Assembly (NCBI RefSeq): GCF_016634425.1
Contig: NZ_JAEPES010000002.1
Location: 186,001 to 250,000, forward strand
DNA from: Lacisediminihabitans changchengi
GTDB lineage: Bacteria > Actinomycetota > Actinomycetes > Actinomycetales > Microbacteriaceae
Direction: 5' to 3'
DNA: 64,000 bases
The notes under the pieces are model-generated. The model made no database searches. It was not told the origin of the DNA and saw nothing but the letters and a program-made list of their open reading frames with translations. Each line of letters begins with the position of its first letter. Positions within the stretch are counted from its first letter, which is position 1. Below, one piece after another: positions 53,217 through 61,368 of this stretch. Position numbers and translations under genes: made by a program.

Positions 53217-54230
53217 GTGACCGGAATTCAGGAGATCGCCCGCGAGACGGGGCTGTCTAAGTCGACCGTTTCGCGGGCGTTGCGCGGATTGTCGAGCGTG
53301 ACGCCGGAAACGACGATCACGGTGCAGCGCGCAGCGGACCGGCTGGGGTATATCGCATCGTCAGCCGCAGCGGGGCTCGCGACCGGGCGCAACCGCACGA
53401 TCGGAGTGCTCGTGCCCGTGATCGACCGCTGGTTCTACATCGCGGTGCTCGAGGGAATCGATGCGGAGTTGCGCAGGGCCGGCTACGACCTCGTGCTCTA
53501 CAGCCTCGGTGGGCCTGTGGGGGATCGCGACCGGTTCTTCCACCGTTCGATTCTGCGCAAGCGGATCGATGCGCTCGTCGTGCTCTGCCTTCTCTTCGAC
53601 GACGACGAGCGTGAGCAGCTGCACCAGATGGACCTCCCGGTCGTCGTCGTCGGCGGCCCGGGCCCCGGGGTGCGGCACGTGGGAATCGATGACCGCCGAG
53701 CGGCGACGGAGGCGGTGCGGCATCTGCTCGAGATCGGGCACCGCCGGATCGCCCACATCGGCGGTGAGGACGAACTCGGCATGAACCGGGCTGTACCGGT
53801 TGAGCGTCGCGAGGGGTACCGCGATGCACTCGGTAACGCGGGAATCGATGTGCGCGACGACTGGATGGTCGACGGCGAGTTCTCGTTCGACGGCGGCAGC
53901 CGGGCGATGCGGAGCATCCTGTCGCTACCGGGGCAGCGACCGACCGCGGTGTTCGCAGCCTCGGACGAGATGGCACTCGGCGCTATGGCCGCGATCAGCG
54001 AGCTCGGCCTCAAGGTGCCAGAAGACATCTCGGTGATCGGCATCGACGGGCATCAGTATGGTGCGCCCATGGGCCTCACCACGATCGCCCAGAATCCCTA
54101 CGATCAGGGCGTCGAGGCGACCCGAGCGCTGCTGGCCGAACTCGATGGTGCCGCAACGGTCGACGACTTCGCGCCCGCGCCGTTCACCCTCGTCGTGCGC
54201 CGGAGTACCGCTCCGCCCGCGGCCGACTGA
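53217..54230 (+). CDS. LacI family transcriptional regulator of the alpha-glucoside operon
   Basis: A 337-residue regulator with the N-terminal HTH (IQEIARETGLSKSTVSRALRG, in residues 4-24) and hinge helix, then a periplasmic-binding-type sensor domain (IGVLVPVIDRWFYIAVLEGID, VFAASDEMALGAM, DISVIGIDGHQ). The recognition helix starts SKSTVSRAL, suited to a CG-centred palindrome like TGCAACCGGTTGCA at 49515. The ligand is probably an alpha-glucoside. The start is GTG 53217 with no clear ribosome site. It closes the operon. Confidence 0.92.
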   Translation: MTGIQEIARETGLSKSTVSRALRGLSSVTPETTITVQRAADRLGYIASSAAAGLATGRNRTIGVLVPVIDRWFYIAVLEGIDAELRRAGYDLVLYSLGGPVGDRDRFFHRSILRKRIDALVVLCLLFDDDEREQLHQMDLPVVVVGGPGPGVRHVGIDDRRAATEAVRHLLEIGHRRIAHIGGEDELGMNRAVPVERREGYRDALGNAGIDVRDDWMVDGEFSFDGGSRAMRSILSLPGQRPTAVFAASDEMALGAMAAISELGLKVPEDISVIGIDGHQYGAPMGLTTIAQNPYDQGVEATRALLAELDGAATVDDFAPAPFTLVVRRSTAPPAAD

Positions 54231-54254
54231 GCCTTACTACCGCGCCGAGGAGTC

Positions 54255-54602
54255 CTACCGCGACTGACGTCGCTTCCCTACCCGCGGGGCTCCCTTGACG
54301 GCGGGGGCACGACCCTTGCCCTTCGACGCCTTAGCCTTGCCGCCGGGCGCAGGGGCGTTCGCCGCCGCGGCTGCTGCGGCCTTCTTCAGATCGAGACGGG
54401 CCTTGGTCAGCTGCGCCTCGCCGGCATCCGTCAGCACCGTCGACTCCGCTTCGTAGTCGAACAGCGGATAGCCGAGGTCTCCTTCGAGGCGTTTGATCGC
54501 GGCGATCAGGGTCGACCGCGGCACCCCCAGGCGCTTTGCGGCGTGCGCGAAATGCAGTTCCTCGCCCGCCGCGACGAAATACTTGGCCTGTTCGCTGTCC
54601 AT
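54255..54602 (-). CDS. Stand-alone LysR-type HTH protein with basic Ala/Lys tail
   Basis: A 115-residue protein. Residues 1-60 are a LysR-type winged HTH (MDSEQAKYFVAAGEELHFAH, RLGVPRSTLIAAIKRLEGDLG, LFDYEAESTVLTDAGEA), but the effector domain is absent. The rest is a low-complexity tail rich in Ala, Lys, Gly and Arg (KAKASKGKGRAP, KRRQSR), like the tails of histone-like proteins. The length looks natural: the tail is in good coding frame with strong G/C wobble. It could bind DNA broadly or act as a short regulator. Divergent from the Lon-like gene with 78 bp between starts. Confidence 0.75.
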   Translation of the reverse strand: MDSEQAKYFVAAGEELHFAHAAKRLGVPRSTLIAAIKRLEGDLGYPLFDYEAESTVLTDAGEAQLTKARLDLKKAAAAAAANAPAPGGKAKASKGKGRAPAVKGAPRVGKRRQSR

Positions 54603-54680
54603 GGCCCCATCATCCCCTGTCAGCGAGCGGATCACCGACATCCCTTGGCGTTCGGCGGTAGTCGTGGTTCGCTGGGGAGG

Positions 54681-55322
54681 GTGACCGAACTCGCGATGTT
54701 CCCCCTCGGGTCTGTGCTGTTTCCCCACATGCCGGTACTGCTGCGGGTGTTCGAGGATCGGTATCTGATCATGTTGTCGCGCATCCTCAAGTCCGAGCCC
54801 GCGGAGTTCGGTGTGGTGCTCATCGAACGCGGCCAGGAGGTCGGCGGAGGTGAGCACCGCTTTCCCATCGGCACGGTTGCGCAAATCGCACAGCTGCAAA
54901 CCACGGATGCCCTGGTCGGGTTGGTGGCGGAGGGTGACAGGCGCATCGAGGTGGTCAACTGGCTCGACGACGACCCGTATCCCCGCGCGGAGATCCGTGT
55001 TCTCGACGAGCTGGTCTGGGATGACGCTCTGCAGCCGGTGCGCGAGCGCGCCGAGCAGACGGTGCGGCGCGCCCTCGCCGTCGCCAGCGAATACAGCGAT
55101 CAGGCCTGGTCTGCGACGGTTGAGCTGTCTGACGACCCGGTAGCTGCCGTCTGGCAGCTGGCCGCGATCGCGCCGCTCGGGCCGATGGACCAGGTGACCC
55201 TGCTGCGGTCCGTCTCGATGCGCCAGTTGCTCGACACCGTGATCGAGCTGACCCTGGCGGCAGCCCTGACCCTGGCCGCCGACGGTGACGACGACTCGGA
55301 CGAGGAGTGGCCAGGGGAGTAG
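54681..55322 (+). CDS. Lon substrate-binding-domain (LON_substr_bdg) protein
   Basis: A 213-residue protein that starts ELAMFPLGSVLFPHMPVLLRVFE, the typical start of Lon N-terminal domains, and continues FGVVLIERGQEVGGG and the helical part to about 195, ending in an acidic tail. There is no AAA+ or protease domain. It is a free-standing Lon N-domain, of uncertain role. GTG 54681 abuts GGGGAGG directly, so start choice or leaderless use is open. Confidence 0.87.
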   Translation: MTELAMFPLGSVLFPHMPVLLRVFEDRYLIMLSRILKSEPAEFGVVLIERGQEVGGGEHRFPIGTVAQIAQLQTTDALVGLVAEGDRRIEVVNWLDDDPYPRAEIRVLDELVWDDALQPVRERAEQTVRRALAVASEYSDQAWSATVELSDDPVAAVWQLAAIAPLGPMDQVTLLRSVSMRQLLDTVIELTLAAALTLAADGDDDSDEEWPGE

Positions 55323-55414
55323 CGGCCAGGCGAGTAGCAATAGGTCGTCGTCATCCGCCCGTAACGCGGGATTGGTAGGCTGAGCGCACAATCGAACATC
55401 GGGCCGCTTAACGC
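55323..55414 (+). other. Gap before the glycine riboswitch, presumed gcv promoter
   Basis: 92 bp between the Lon-like gene and the first aptamer. GATTGGTAGGCT near 55371 contains a possible -10 (TAGGCT). No gene is seen. Confidence 0.35.
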
Positions 55415-55508
55415 GATGCGGGAGAGCCGGATGCAGTGAACGTCGCTGTGCGTCCGGCACCGAAGGAGCAATACTCCCCGTCAATCTCTCAGGTATGCGT
55501 ACCGCATC
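55415..55508 (+). promoter_or_regulatory. Glycine riboswitch, aptamer 1
   Basis: GATGCGG (55415-55421) pairs with CCGCATC (55502-55508) as P1. Inside are the conserved GGGAGAGCC, CACCGAAGGAGCAA and CTCTCAGGTA segments of the glycine aptamer. It is followed by a short linker and a second aptamer, the usual tandem form, and controls gcvTHP. High glycine is expected to turn expression on. Confidence 0.9.
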
Positions 55509-55529
55509 GAACAGGCCACTCTGAAAAGC

Positions 55530-55548
55530 GAACTTGCTTCGCAAGTTC
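55530..55548 (+). repeat. 8-bp hairpin in aptamer 2
   Basis: GAACTTGC/GCAAGTTC, perfect stem with TTC loop, at the left edge of the inserted material. Confidence 0.8.
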
Positions 55549-55593
55549 GGATTGAGTAGCGCACGCGCTCTAACACGTACGCGTATCGAAATC
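55549..55593 (+). repeat. Interspersed repeat, copy F, inside the riboswitch
   Basis: 45 bp starting GGATTGAGTAGCGCACGCGC and ending ACGCGTATCGAAATC. Both conserved ends of the repeat family are present; the centre is divergent. It lies within the transcribed second aptamer. Confidence 0.78.
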
Positions 55594-55718
55594 ACTCTTC
55601 CGAACCGGCGAACTAGTTCCGCCCACGGTGAAAATCCCGCCCTGACCGGCGGCGATGAAGCTCTCAGGCAAATGACAGAGGGGGAGTTCCCACACCCGCC
55701 GACGCGCCTGGAGAACTC

Positions 55719-56843
55719 TTGACCGACCACCCGAATGAACGATTCTCGCCACTGCACGACGTCCACGTCGCGGCGGGCGCGAGCTTCACCGACTTCGCCG
55801 GGTGGCAGATGCCGGTGCGCTATTCCAGCGACCTCGCCGAACACCACGCCGTTCGCGGCGGCGCAGCCCTGTTCGACCTCTCCCACATGGCGGAGATCAC
55901 CGTGACGGGGCCAGATGCGGCGGCCGCCCTCGACTTCGCCCTCGCCGGCAAGATCTCGGCGATCACACTCGGCCAGGCCAAGTACTCCCTGCTGCTCTCG
56001 CCCGAGGGCGGCATCATCGACGACGTCGTCGTCTATCGCACCCACGAGAACCGATACTGCGTGGTGGCCAACGCGGGAAACCGGTTCGAGGCGGCCGACG
56101 CGCTCACCTTGCGGGCATCCGAGTTCGATGCCGCGGTCGTCGACGAGAGCGACCAGCTCGCGCTCATCGCGGTTCAGGGCCCGAAGGCGCTCGAGATTCT
56201 GCTCACCGTTCCCGAGTTGGAGCTCGCCCAGCCGGTCGCCGACCTGAGGTACTACCGCAGCACGCTCGGCACCTACCGCGGCGCCGAGATCATGGTCGGC
56301 CGCACCGGATACACCGGGGAGGACGGCTTCGAGCTCTACCTCGCGAACGCCCACGCGGCGCAGCTCTGGGCCGACCTGATGGGTGGTGGCGCCGAGTACG
56401 GCATCGTGCCCGCCGGACTCGCGAGCCGCGACACGCTGCGCCTCGAAGCGGGGATGCCGCTGTACGGTCACGAGCTCGGCCTCGAGACGTTCCCGGTGCA
56501 GGCCGGCCTCGGTCGTGTGGTCAACCTCGGCAAAGAGGGCGATTTCGTCGGGCGTGCCGCCGTCGAAGCGGGCCCGGCAGCCGATGCCCGAGTTCTCGTG
56601 GGCTTGGCCGCCGAGGGTAAGCGTGCCGGTCGTGCCGGCTACGCCGTGGTGAAGGCCGACGGCACCGAGGTTGGCACCATCACCAGTGGCGCGCTCAGCC
56701 CCACCCTCGGGCATCCGATCGCGATGGCCTACGTCGATCCCGCGGTGAGCGCGATCGGCACCCCCTTGTTCCTGGATGTCCGCGGTACGACAGTGCCGGC
56801 ATCCGTCATTCCCCTTCCGTTCTACAAGCGAGAGACCAACTGA
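55719..56843 (+). CDS. gcvT: Glycine cleavage system T protein (aminomethyltransferase)
   Basis: A 374-residue folate-dependent enzyme that releases ammonia and makes methylene-THF from aminomethyl-lipoyl-GcvH. Typical stretches are [34 protein letters not shown] and [13 protein letters not shown]. The start is TTG 55719, with GGAG about 6 bp upstream, and the family start pattern ([12 protein letters not shown]) follows shortly. TGATG joins it to gcvH. Expression is controlled by the glycine riboswitch. Confidence 0.95.
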   Translation: MTDHPNERFSPLHDVHVAAGASFTDFAGWQMPVRYSSDLAEHHAVRGGAALFDLSHMAEITVTGPDAAAALDFALAGKISAITLGQAKYSLLLSPEGGIIDDVVVYRTHENRYCVVANAGNRFEAADALTLRASEFDAAVVDESDQLALIAVQGPKALEILLTVPELELAQPVADLRYYRSTLGTYRGAEIMVGRTGYTGEDGFELYLANAHAAQLWADLMGGGAEYGIVPAGLASRDTLRLEAGMPLYGHELGLETFPVQAGLGRVVNLGKEGDFVGRAAVEAGPAADARVLVGLAAEGKRAGRAGYAVVKADGTEVGTITSGALSPTLGHPIAMAYVDPAVSAIGTPLFLDVRGTTVPASVIPLPFYKRETN

Positions 56844-57214
56844 TGGCAGACCAGAGCACCCTCCAGTACACCGCCGAGCACGAGTGGGTCGAGGTGGTCG
56901 GCGAGGTCGCCACCGTCGGCATCACGGCCTACGCCGCCGACAAGCTCGGTGACGTCGTGTTCGTCGACCTTCCGGCCGTCGGCGCGACCGTCGCCAGTGG
57001 CTCCATCGTGGGCGAGATCGAATCCACCAAGTCGGTCGGCGAGCTGTTCGCGCCGCTCGACGGCACCGTCGAGGAGATCAACGATTCCGTCGTCGACAGC
57101 CCCGAGCTGGTCAACTCCGATCCCTTCGGCGAGGGCTGGCTCATGAAGGTGCGCTTCAGCGAACTGCCGCCGCTGCTGAGCTTCGAGCAGTACAGCGAAC
57201 TGGTGGCCGAGTAA
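56843..57214 (+). CDS. gcvH: Glycine cleavage system H protein
   Basis: A 123-residue lipoyl carrier shuttling the aminomethyl group between GcvP and GcvT. The lipoylated lysine is K63 in [15 protein letters not shown]. It is joined to gcvT by TGATG and to gcvP by TAATG, one-base overlaps that give tight coupling of the three proteins. Confidence 0.96.
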   Translation: MADQSTLQYTAEHEWVEVVGEVATVGITAYAADKLGDVVFVDLPAVGATVASGSIVGEIESTKSVGELFAPLDGTVEEINDSVVDSPELVNSDPFGEGWLMKVRFSELPPLLSFEQYSELVAE

Positions 57215-60138
57215 TGGCGGATGCCTTCGCCGACCGGTTCACCAACGCCGGCTTCAGCCGCGAGCAGTTCGTCGACCGTCACATCGGCACGGACGACAGC
57301 GCACAGCAGGCGATGCTCGAGCTGCTCGGGTACGACACCGTCGACGCGCTGGTCGAAGCGGCGGTGCCGGCGTCGATCCATGTCGACGGGTTCCGTTCCG
57401 CCGCCGAGACGGCCCTGCCGCCAGCCGCGACGGAGCGCGAAGCGCTGGGCGAGCTCCGGGCATTCGCCCGCAAGAACACCGTGAACCGGTCGATGATCGG
57501 TCTCGGCTACTACGACACGATCACCCCTGCCGTGATCAAGCGCAACGTCATGGAGAACCCGAGCTGGTATACGGCCTACACGCCGTACCAGCCGGAGATC
57601 TCGCAGGGGCGCCTCGAGGCGCTGATCAACTTCCAGACCATGGTCACCGACCTCACCGGTCTGACCACCGCAAACGCGTCGATGCTCGACGAGGGAACCG
57701 CCGTCGTCGAGGGCATGATGCTCGCGCGCCGGGCCAGCAAGGCCGCGCCGCGGGTGTTCATTGTGGACGCGGACGCTCTCCCGCAGACTAAAGCACTGCT
57801 CGCGAACCGGGCCGGTGCCGTCGGTATCGAGCTGGTCGAGCTCGACCTGCGCAGCAGTGTGCCGGCCGACCTGCCCGCTGCCTTCGGTGTGCTGGTGCAG
57901 TACCCGGGCGCATCCGGAGCGATCTGGGACCCGACCGAGGTGATCGCTGCGGTCAAGGCCGGCGGCGGGCTCGCCGTCGTCGCGGCCGACCTGCTCGCGC
58001 TCACCCTCATCACCTCGCCCGGTGAACTCGGCGCCGATGTGGCCGTCGGCACCAGCCAGCGCTTCGGTGTGCCGATGGGCTTCGGTGGGCCGCACGCCGG
58101 CTACATGGCCGTGCGCAAGGGGCTGGAGCGCCAGCTGCCCGGTCGACTGGTGGGTGTTTCGCAGGACGCCGCCGGGCATCCGGCCTACCGCCTGTCACTC
58201 CAGGTGCGCGAGCAGCACATCCGTCGCGACAAGGCGACGTCGAACATCTGCACCGCCCAGGTGTTGCTCGCGGTCATGGCGTCGATGTACGCGGTTTACC
58301 ACGGCCCGGACGGGCTCAAGCGGATCGCGACCAACGTGACCCGTCACGCTCGCATCCTCGCCAAGGCCGCGTCCGAAGCCGGCCACACGCTGGTCACGGC
58401 GAACTACTTCGACACCCTCACGCTCGAGACCAAGACGGATGCCCGCCGACTCGTCGAGCACGCTCACAGCCGCGGGTACCTGTTCCACCTGGTCGACGAC
58501 GCGCACATCCAGCTCTCCGTTGACGAGACCACGACGATGGACGACATCCGTAACGTCGCCCGCATCCTGGGTGAAGACCTCGCCGACGAGAGTGCTCCGC
58601 GGGAAATCGACTCGTGGATCCCCAAGTCGCTGGCCCGTACCAGCGAGTACCTCACCCACCCGGTGTTCAACACGCATCGGTCGGAGACCGCGATGATGCG
58701 CTACCTCAAGCATCTCGCCGACTATGACTATGCGCTCGATCGCGGAATGATCCCGCTCGGGTCATGCACGATGAAGCTCAATGCGGCCACCGAGATGGAG
58801 TCGGTCACCTGGCCCGAGTTCGGTGGGTTGCACCCGTTCGCCCCGGAGTCGGACGTGGAGGGTTACCTCGAGCTGATCGATCAGCTGCAGACCTGGCTCG
58901 CCGACGTCACGGGCTACGACTCGGTCTCCGTGCAGCCGAACGCGGGCAGCCAGGGAGAGCTTGCCGGGCTGCTGGCGATCCGCGGCTATCACCTCTCGCG
59001 CGGTGACGTGCAGCGCACGGTCTGCCTCATCCCATCGAGCGCGCACGGTACGAACGCGGCAAGCGCGGTGCTGGCCGGCATGCGCGTCGTGGTGGTGGCG
59101 ACCAACGAGCTCGGCAACGTCGACCTCGACGACCTGAAGGCGAAGATCGCCGAGCATGCGTCGTCGCTCGCGGCCCTGATGATTACATACCCGTCGACGC
59201 ACGGGGTCTATGAGCACGAGGTCGGTGCGATCTGCCAGGCGGTGCACGATGCCGGTGGCCAGGTCTACGTCGACGGCGCCAACCTGAATGCGCTGCTGGG
59301 CTTCGCCCGGTTCGGCGACTTCGGCGGAGACGTCTCGCACCTCAACCTGCACAAGACGTTCTGCATCCCCCACGGCGGCGGCGGCCCGGGTGTCGGACCC
59401 GTGGCGGCGAAGGCGCACCTTGCCCCGTTCCTTCCCGGACATCCCTTCGCGCAGCGCGACCTCATCGTGGGTCGCGTCGAGTCCGAGCTGCCCGCACATC
59501 GCAACATCGTGTCGGCCGCGCCGTACGGAAGCCCGAGCATCCTGCCGATCTCGTGGGCCTACGTGCGGATGATGGGTGCCGATGGCCTCAAGCGCGCGAC
59601 GGGTGCCGCGGTCCTCGCTGCCAATTACGTGGCTGCGCGGCTGCGCGATTACTACCCGGTGCTCTACTCGGGTGACAACGGGCTGGTTGCGCACGAGTGC
59701 ATCCTGGATGTCCGCCCGCTCACCGAGGCGACCGGCGTGACCGTCGACGACGTGGCCAAGCGCCTCATCGACTTCGGATTCCACGCGCCGACCATGTCGT
59801 TCCCGGTGGCCGGCACCCTGATGGTGGAGCCGACCGAGTCAGAAGACCTGGCCGAGATCGACCGGTTCATCGACGCGATGATCGCGATCAGGCTCGAAGC
59901 GGATGCCGTCGGATCGGGTGAACTAGACGCGGTGGACAACCCGCTGCACAACGCCCCGCACACCGCGCAGTCCGTGGTGGAGGAGTGGACGCATCCGTAC
60001 AGCCGCGAGCAGGCGGTCTACCCGGTGCGCACCCTCATCCGCAGCAAGTACTGGCCGCCGGTGCGCCGTATCGACAACGCGTTCGGTGACCGCAACCTGG
60101 TCTGCGCCTGCCCGCCGCCCGAGGCGTTCGCCGACTAG
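57214..60138 (+). CDS. gcvP: Glycine dehydrogenase (decarboxylating), P protein
   Basis: A 974-residue single-chain P protein with two homologous halves. The PLP lysine is K714 in [34 protein letters not shown] and [19 protein letters not shown] are N-half signatures. It decarboxylates glycine and passes the aminomethyl group to GcvH. No L protein gene lies here; lipoamide dehydrogenase is presumably shared and encoded elsewhere. Confidence 0.96.
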   Translation: MADAFADRFTNAGFSREQFVDRHIGTDDSAQQAMLELLGYDTVDALVEAAVPASIHVDGFRSAAETALPPAATEREALGELRAFARKNTVNRSMIGLGYYDTITPAVIKRNVMENPSWYTAYTPYQPEISQGRLEALINFQTMVTDLTGLTTANASMLDEGTAVVEGMMLARRASKAAPRVFIVDADALPQTKALLANRAGAVGIELVELDLRSSVPADLPAAFGVLVQYPGASGAIWDPTEVIAAVKAGGGLAVVAADLLALTLITSPGELGADVAVGTSQRFGVPMGFGGPHAGYMAVRKGLERQLPGRLVGVSQDAAGHPAYRLSLQVREQHIRRDKATSNICTAQVLLAVMASMYAVYHGPDGLKRIATNVTRHARILAKAASEAGHTLVTANYFDTLTLETKTDARRLVEHAHSRGYLFHLVDDAHIQLSVDETTTMDDIRNVARILGEDLADESAPREIDSWIPKSLARTSEYLTHPVFNTHRSETAMMRYLKHLADYDYALDRGMIPLGSCTMKLNAATEMESVTWPEFGGLHPFAPESDVEGYLELIDQLQTWLADVTGYDSVSVQPNAGSQGELAGLLAIRGYHLSRGDVQRTVCLIPSSAHGTNAASAVLAGMRVVVVATNELGNVDLDDLKAKIAEHASSLAALMITYPSTHGVYEHEVGAICQAVHDAGGQVYVDGANLNALLGFARFGDFGGDVSHLNLHKTFCIPHGGGGPGVGPVAAKAHLAPFLPGHPFAQRDLIVGRVESELPAHRNIVSAAPYGSPSILPISWAYVRMMGADGLKRATGAAVLAANYVAARLRDYYPVLYSGDNGLVAHECILDVRPLTEATGVTVDDVAKRLIDFGFHAPTMSFPVAGTLMVEPTESEDLAEIDRFIDAMIAIRLEADAVGSGELDAVDNPLHNAPHTAQSVVEEWTHPYSREQAVYPVRTLIRSKYWPPVRRIDNAFGDRNLVCACPPPEAFAD

Positions 60139-60184
60139 CGGCTGCCCCGCCCCGGTCCCAGCCAGCCCCGCCCCCTGAGTGGCG

Positions 60185-60248
60185 ATTGTGCCCGTTTGTG
60201 CGGATTGTGCCCTCTCGAGCAGGCACAGTCGGCACGAACGGGCACAAT
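60185..60248. terminator. 64-nt near-perfect hairpin after gcvP
   Basis: ATTGTGCCCGTT (60185-60196) pairs perfectly with AACGGGCACAAT (60237-60248), and pairing goes on inward (GTGC/GCAC, TGTGCC/GGCACA) with only a few mismatches to an 8-10 nt loop. It sits 46 bp after gcvP and 55 bp from the stop of the convergent protease gene, so it can stop transcription from both sides. Confidence 0.8.
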
Positions 60249-60303
60249 TGCGTGGAGCGGGCGACAGCGCGTTGAGCGGGAACGCGCCGGGACGAAGTGC
60301 GGG

Positions 60304-61113
60304 CTACCTGCCGAAGACCCCGGGAAACGTCGTGGCCGCCCACGGATACCCGACGAACACGGCGGTGTCGATGATGAAGTGGGCGATGATCAGCGGGAGC
60401 ACGCGGCCATAGCGGGTGTACATCCAGCCGAAGATGATGCCCAGGGCGAAGTTGCCGACGAACGCGCCGAAGCCCTGGTACAGGTGGTAGCTGCCGCGCA
60501 GGGCTGCCGCGACGAGGATGATCGGCCAGGTCTTCCAGCCGAGGTCGCGCAGCCGATCGAACAGGTAGCCGACGACGATGACCTCCTCCTGCAATCCCGC
60601 TCGCAGGGCCGACAGCACCAGGATGGGAACTGTCCACCAGTAGGTATCGAGCGGTGAAGCAGAGACGGTGAGACCGATGCCGAGCGCACGACTGGCGACA
60701 TAGACGCCGATGCCCGGGATTCCGACGACCAGGGCCAACCCCAGCGCAATCAGGATGTCGCGGCCAGGGCGACGGAAGTCAAGACCCAGCCGAGCCAGGT
60801 GGGGTCGCGCCGCGCTCCAGAGCAGAAAGCAGACCAGCGCCACCGGCACGAGGTCGAAGAAGATCGCGAGGAACTGGTAGATCAGGTCGAACACCGGCCG
60901 AGAGCTCAGCGATCCATTGAGGGTCGCCGTCTGAGACGAGAGGGGAGCGGTTCTCGTGAGACTATTGACCAGCGACACGATCGAGTACACCGCCGAGGCT
61001 CCGAGCGACAGCCCGAGCACGATGAGGATCTCCGCCCTGATGCGTCCTCGGGAGCTCGGTTCCGCGCTGGAAGCCGGGAAGCGGCCGGGTAGAGCCGGGG
61101 TCGCGGGTCGCAT
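60304..61113 (-). CDS. CPBP family intramembrane metalloprotease
   Basis: A 269-residue membrane protein with about eight hydrophobic segments. CPBP (Abi) motifs are present: the glutamate pair LQEEVIVVGYLF (E176, E177), H210 in SYHLYQGFGAF and H245/D249 in IIAHFIIDT. The usual Arg after EExxx is replaced by Gly, a common variant. Possible roles are prenyl-protein processing or defence against bacteriocins; neither is supported locally. Start ATG 61113; a charged leader of about 25 residues precedes the first helix. Confidence 0.87.
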   Translation of the reverse strand: MRPATPALPGRFPASSAEPSSRGRIRAEILIVLGLSLGASAVYSIVSLVNSLTRTAPLSSQTATLNGSLSSRPVFDLIYQFLAIFFDLVPVALVCFLLWSAARPHLARLGLDFRRPGRDILIALGLALVVGIPGIGVYVASRALGIGLTVSASPLDTYWWTVPILVLSALRAGLQEEVIVVGYLFDRLRDLGWKTWPIILVAAALRGSYHLYQGFGAFVGNFALGIIFGWMYTRYGRVLPLIIAHFIIDTAVFVGYPWAATTFPGVFGR

Positions 61114-61368
61114 CTGTTGATCGTACGACAGCGTTCAAGACCGAATGCGGCATCCTCGTGCACGGCAGCGCACGATTCGTGCAAACCAGTGCCTGGTCGC
61201 GCCGATTTCCGCCACGAGAAGCGTGAATCCTTTATCCCTGTTACCACTGTGTAACTTTTAACGCGTGAGTTTGGCGGCGGGGGACCCTCCTACATATGGT
61301 TCAAGTATCTAGCGCGACAGCACGCTAGTAATCGTGCTGCCGTTTGCTCATCTTGCACAGGAGGAAAA
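61114..61368 (+). promoter_or_regulatory. Promoter and leader of the peptide ABC importer
   Basis: 255 bp. An AT-rich patch at 61228-61262 (TTTATCC..TGTTACC..GTGTAACTTTTAA) and TATGGT at 61295-61300 are promoter candidates. CAGCACG (61318-61324) and CGTGCTG (61333-61339) are a 7-bp dyad with 8-bp spacer, an operator or leader hairpin. GGAGGAAAA precedes the TTG start. Confidence 0.5.

Larger units (their letters stand above)
55517..55684 (+). promoter_or_regulatory. Glycine riboswitch, aptamer 2 with an enlarged arm
   Basis: CTCTG (55519-55523) pairs with CAGAG (55676-55680) as P1, and CACGGTGAAAATCCCGCC plus CTCTCAGGCAAATGACAGAG are the conserved core. Between GAAAAGC (to 55529) and the core at 55622 there are about 92 nt, where related tandem switches have about 25 (recalled). 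The extra material is a hairpin (55530-55548) and a copy of the interspersed repeat (55549-55593). Confidence 0.82.

Noticed and set aside
55621..55660. Resemblance to an FMN (RFN) riboswitch
   Set aside because: GGTGAAAATCCCGCC..GACCGGCGG looks like part of an RFN element, but the flanking CTCTCAGG and P1 pairing belong to the glycine aptamer and the gene is gcvT.
60304..61113. CPBP protease as part of a defence or bacteriocin immunity system
   Set aside because: No bacteriocin, toxin or defence gene lies near; the neighbours are gcvP and a peptide importer.
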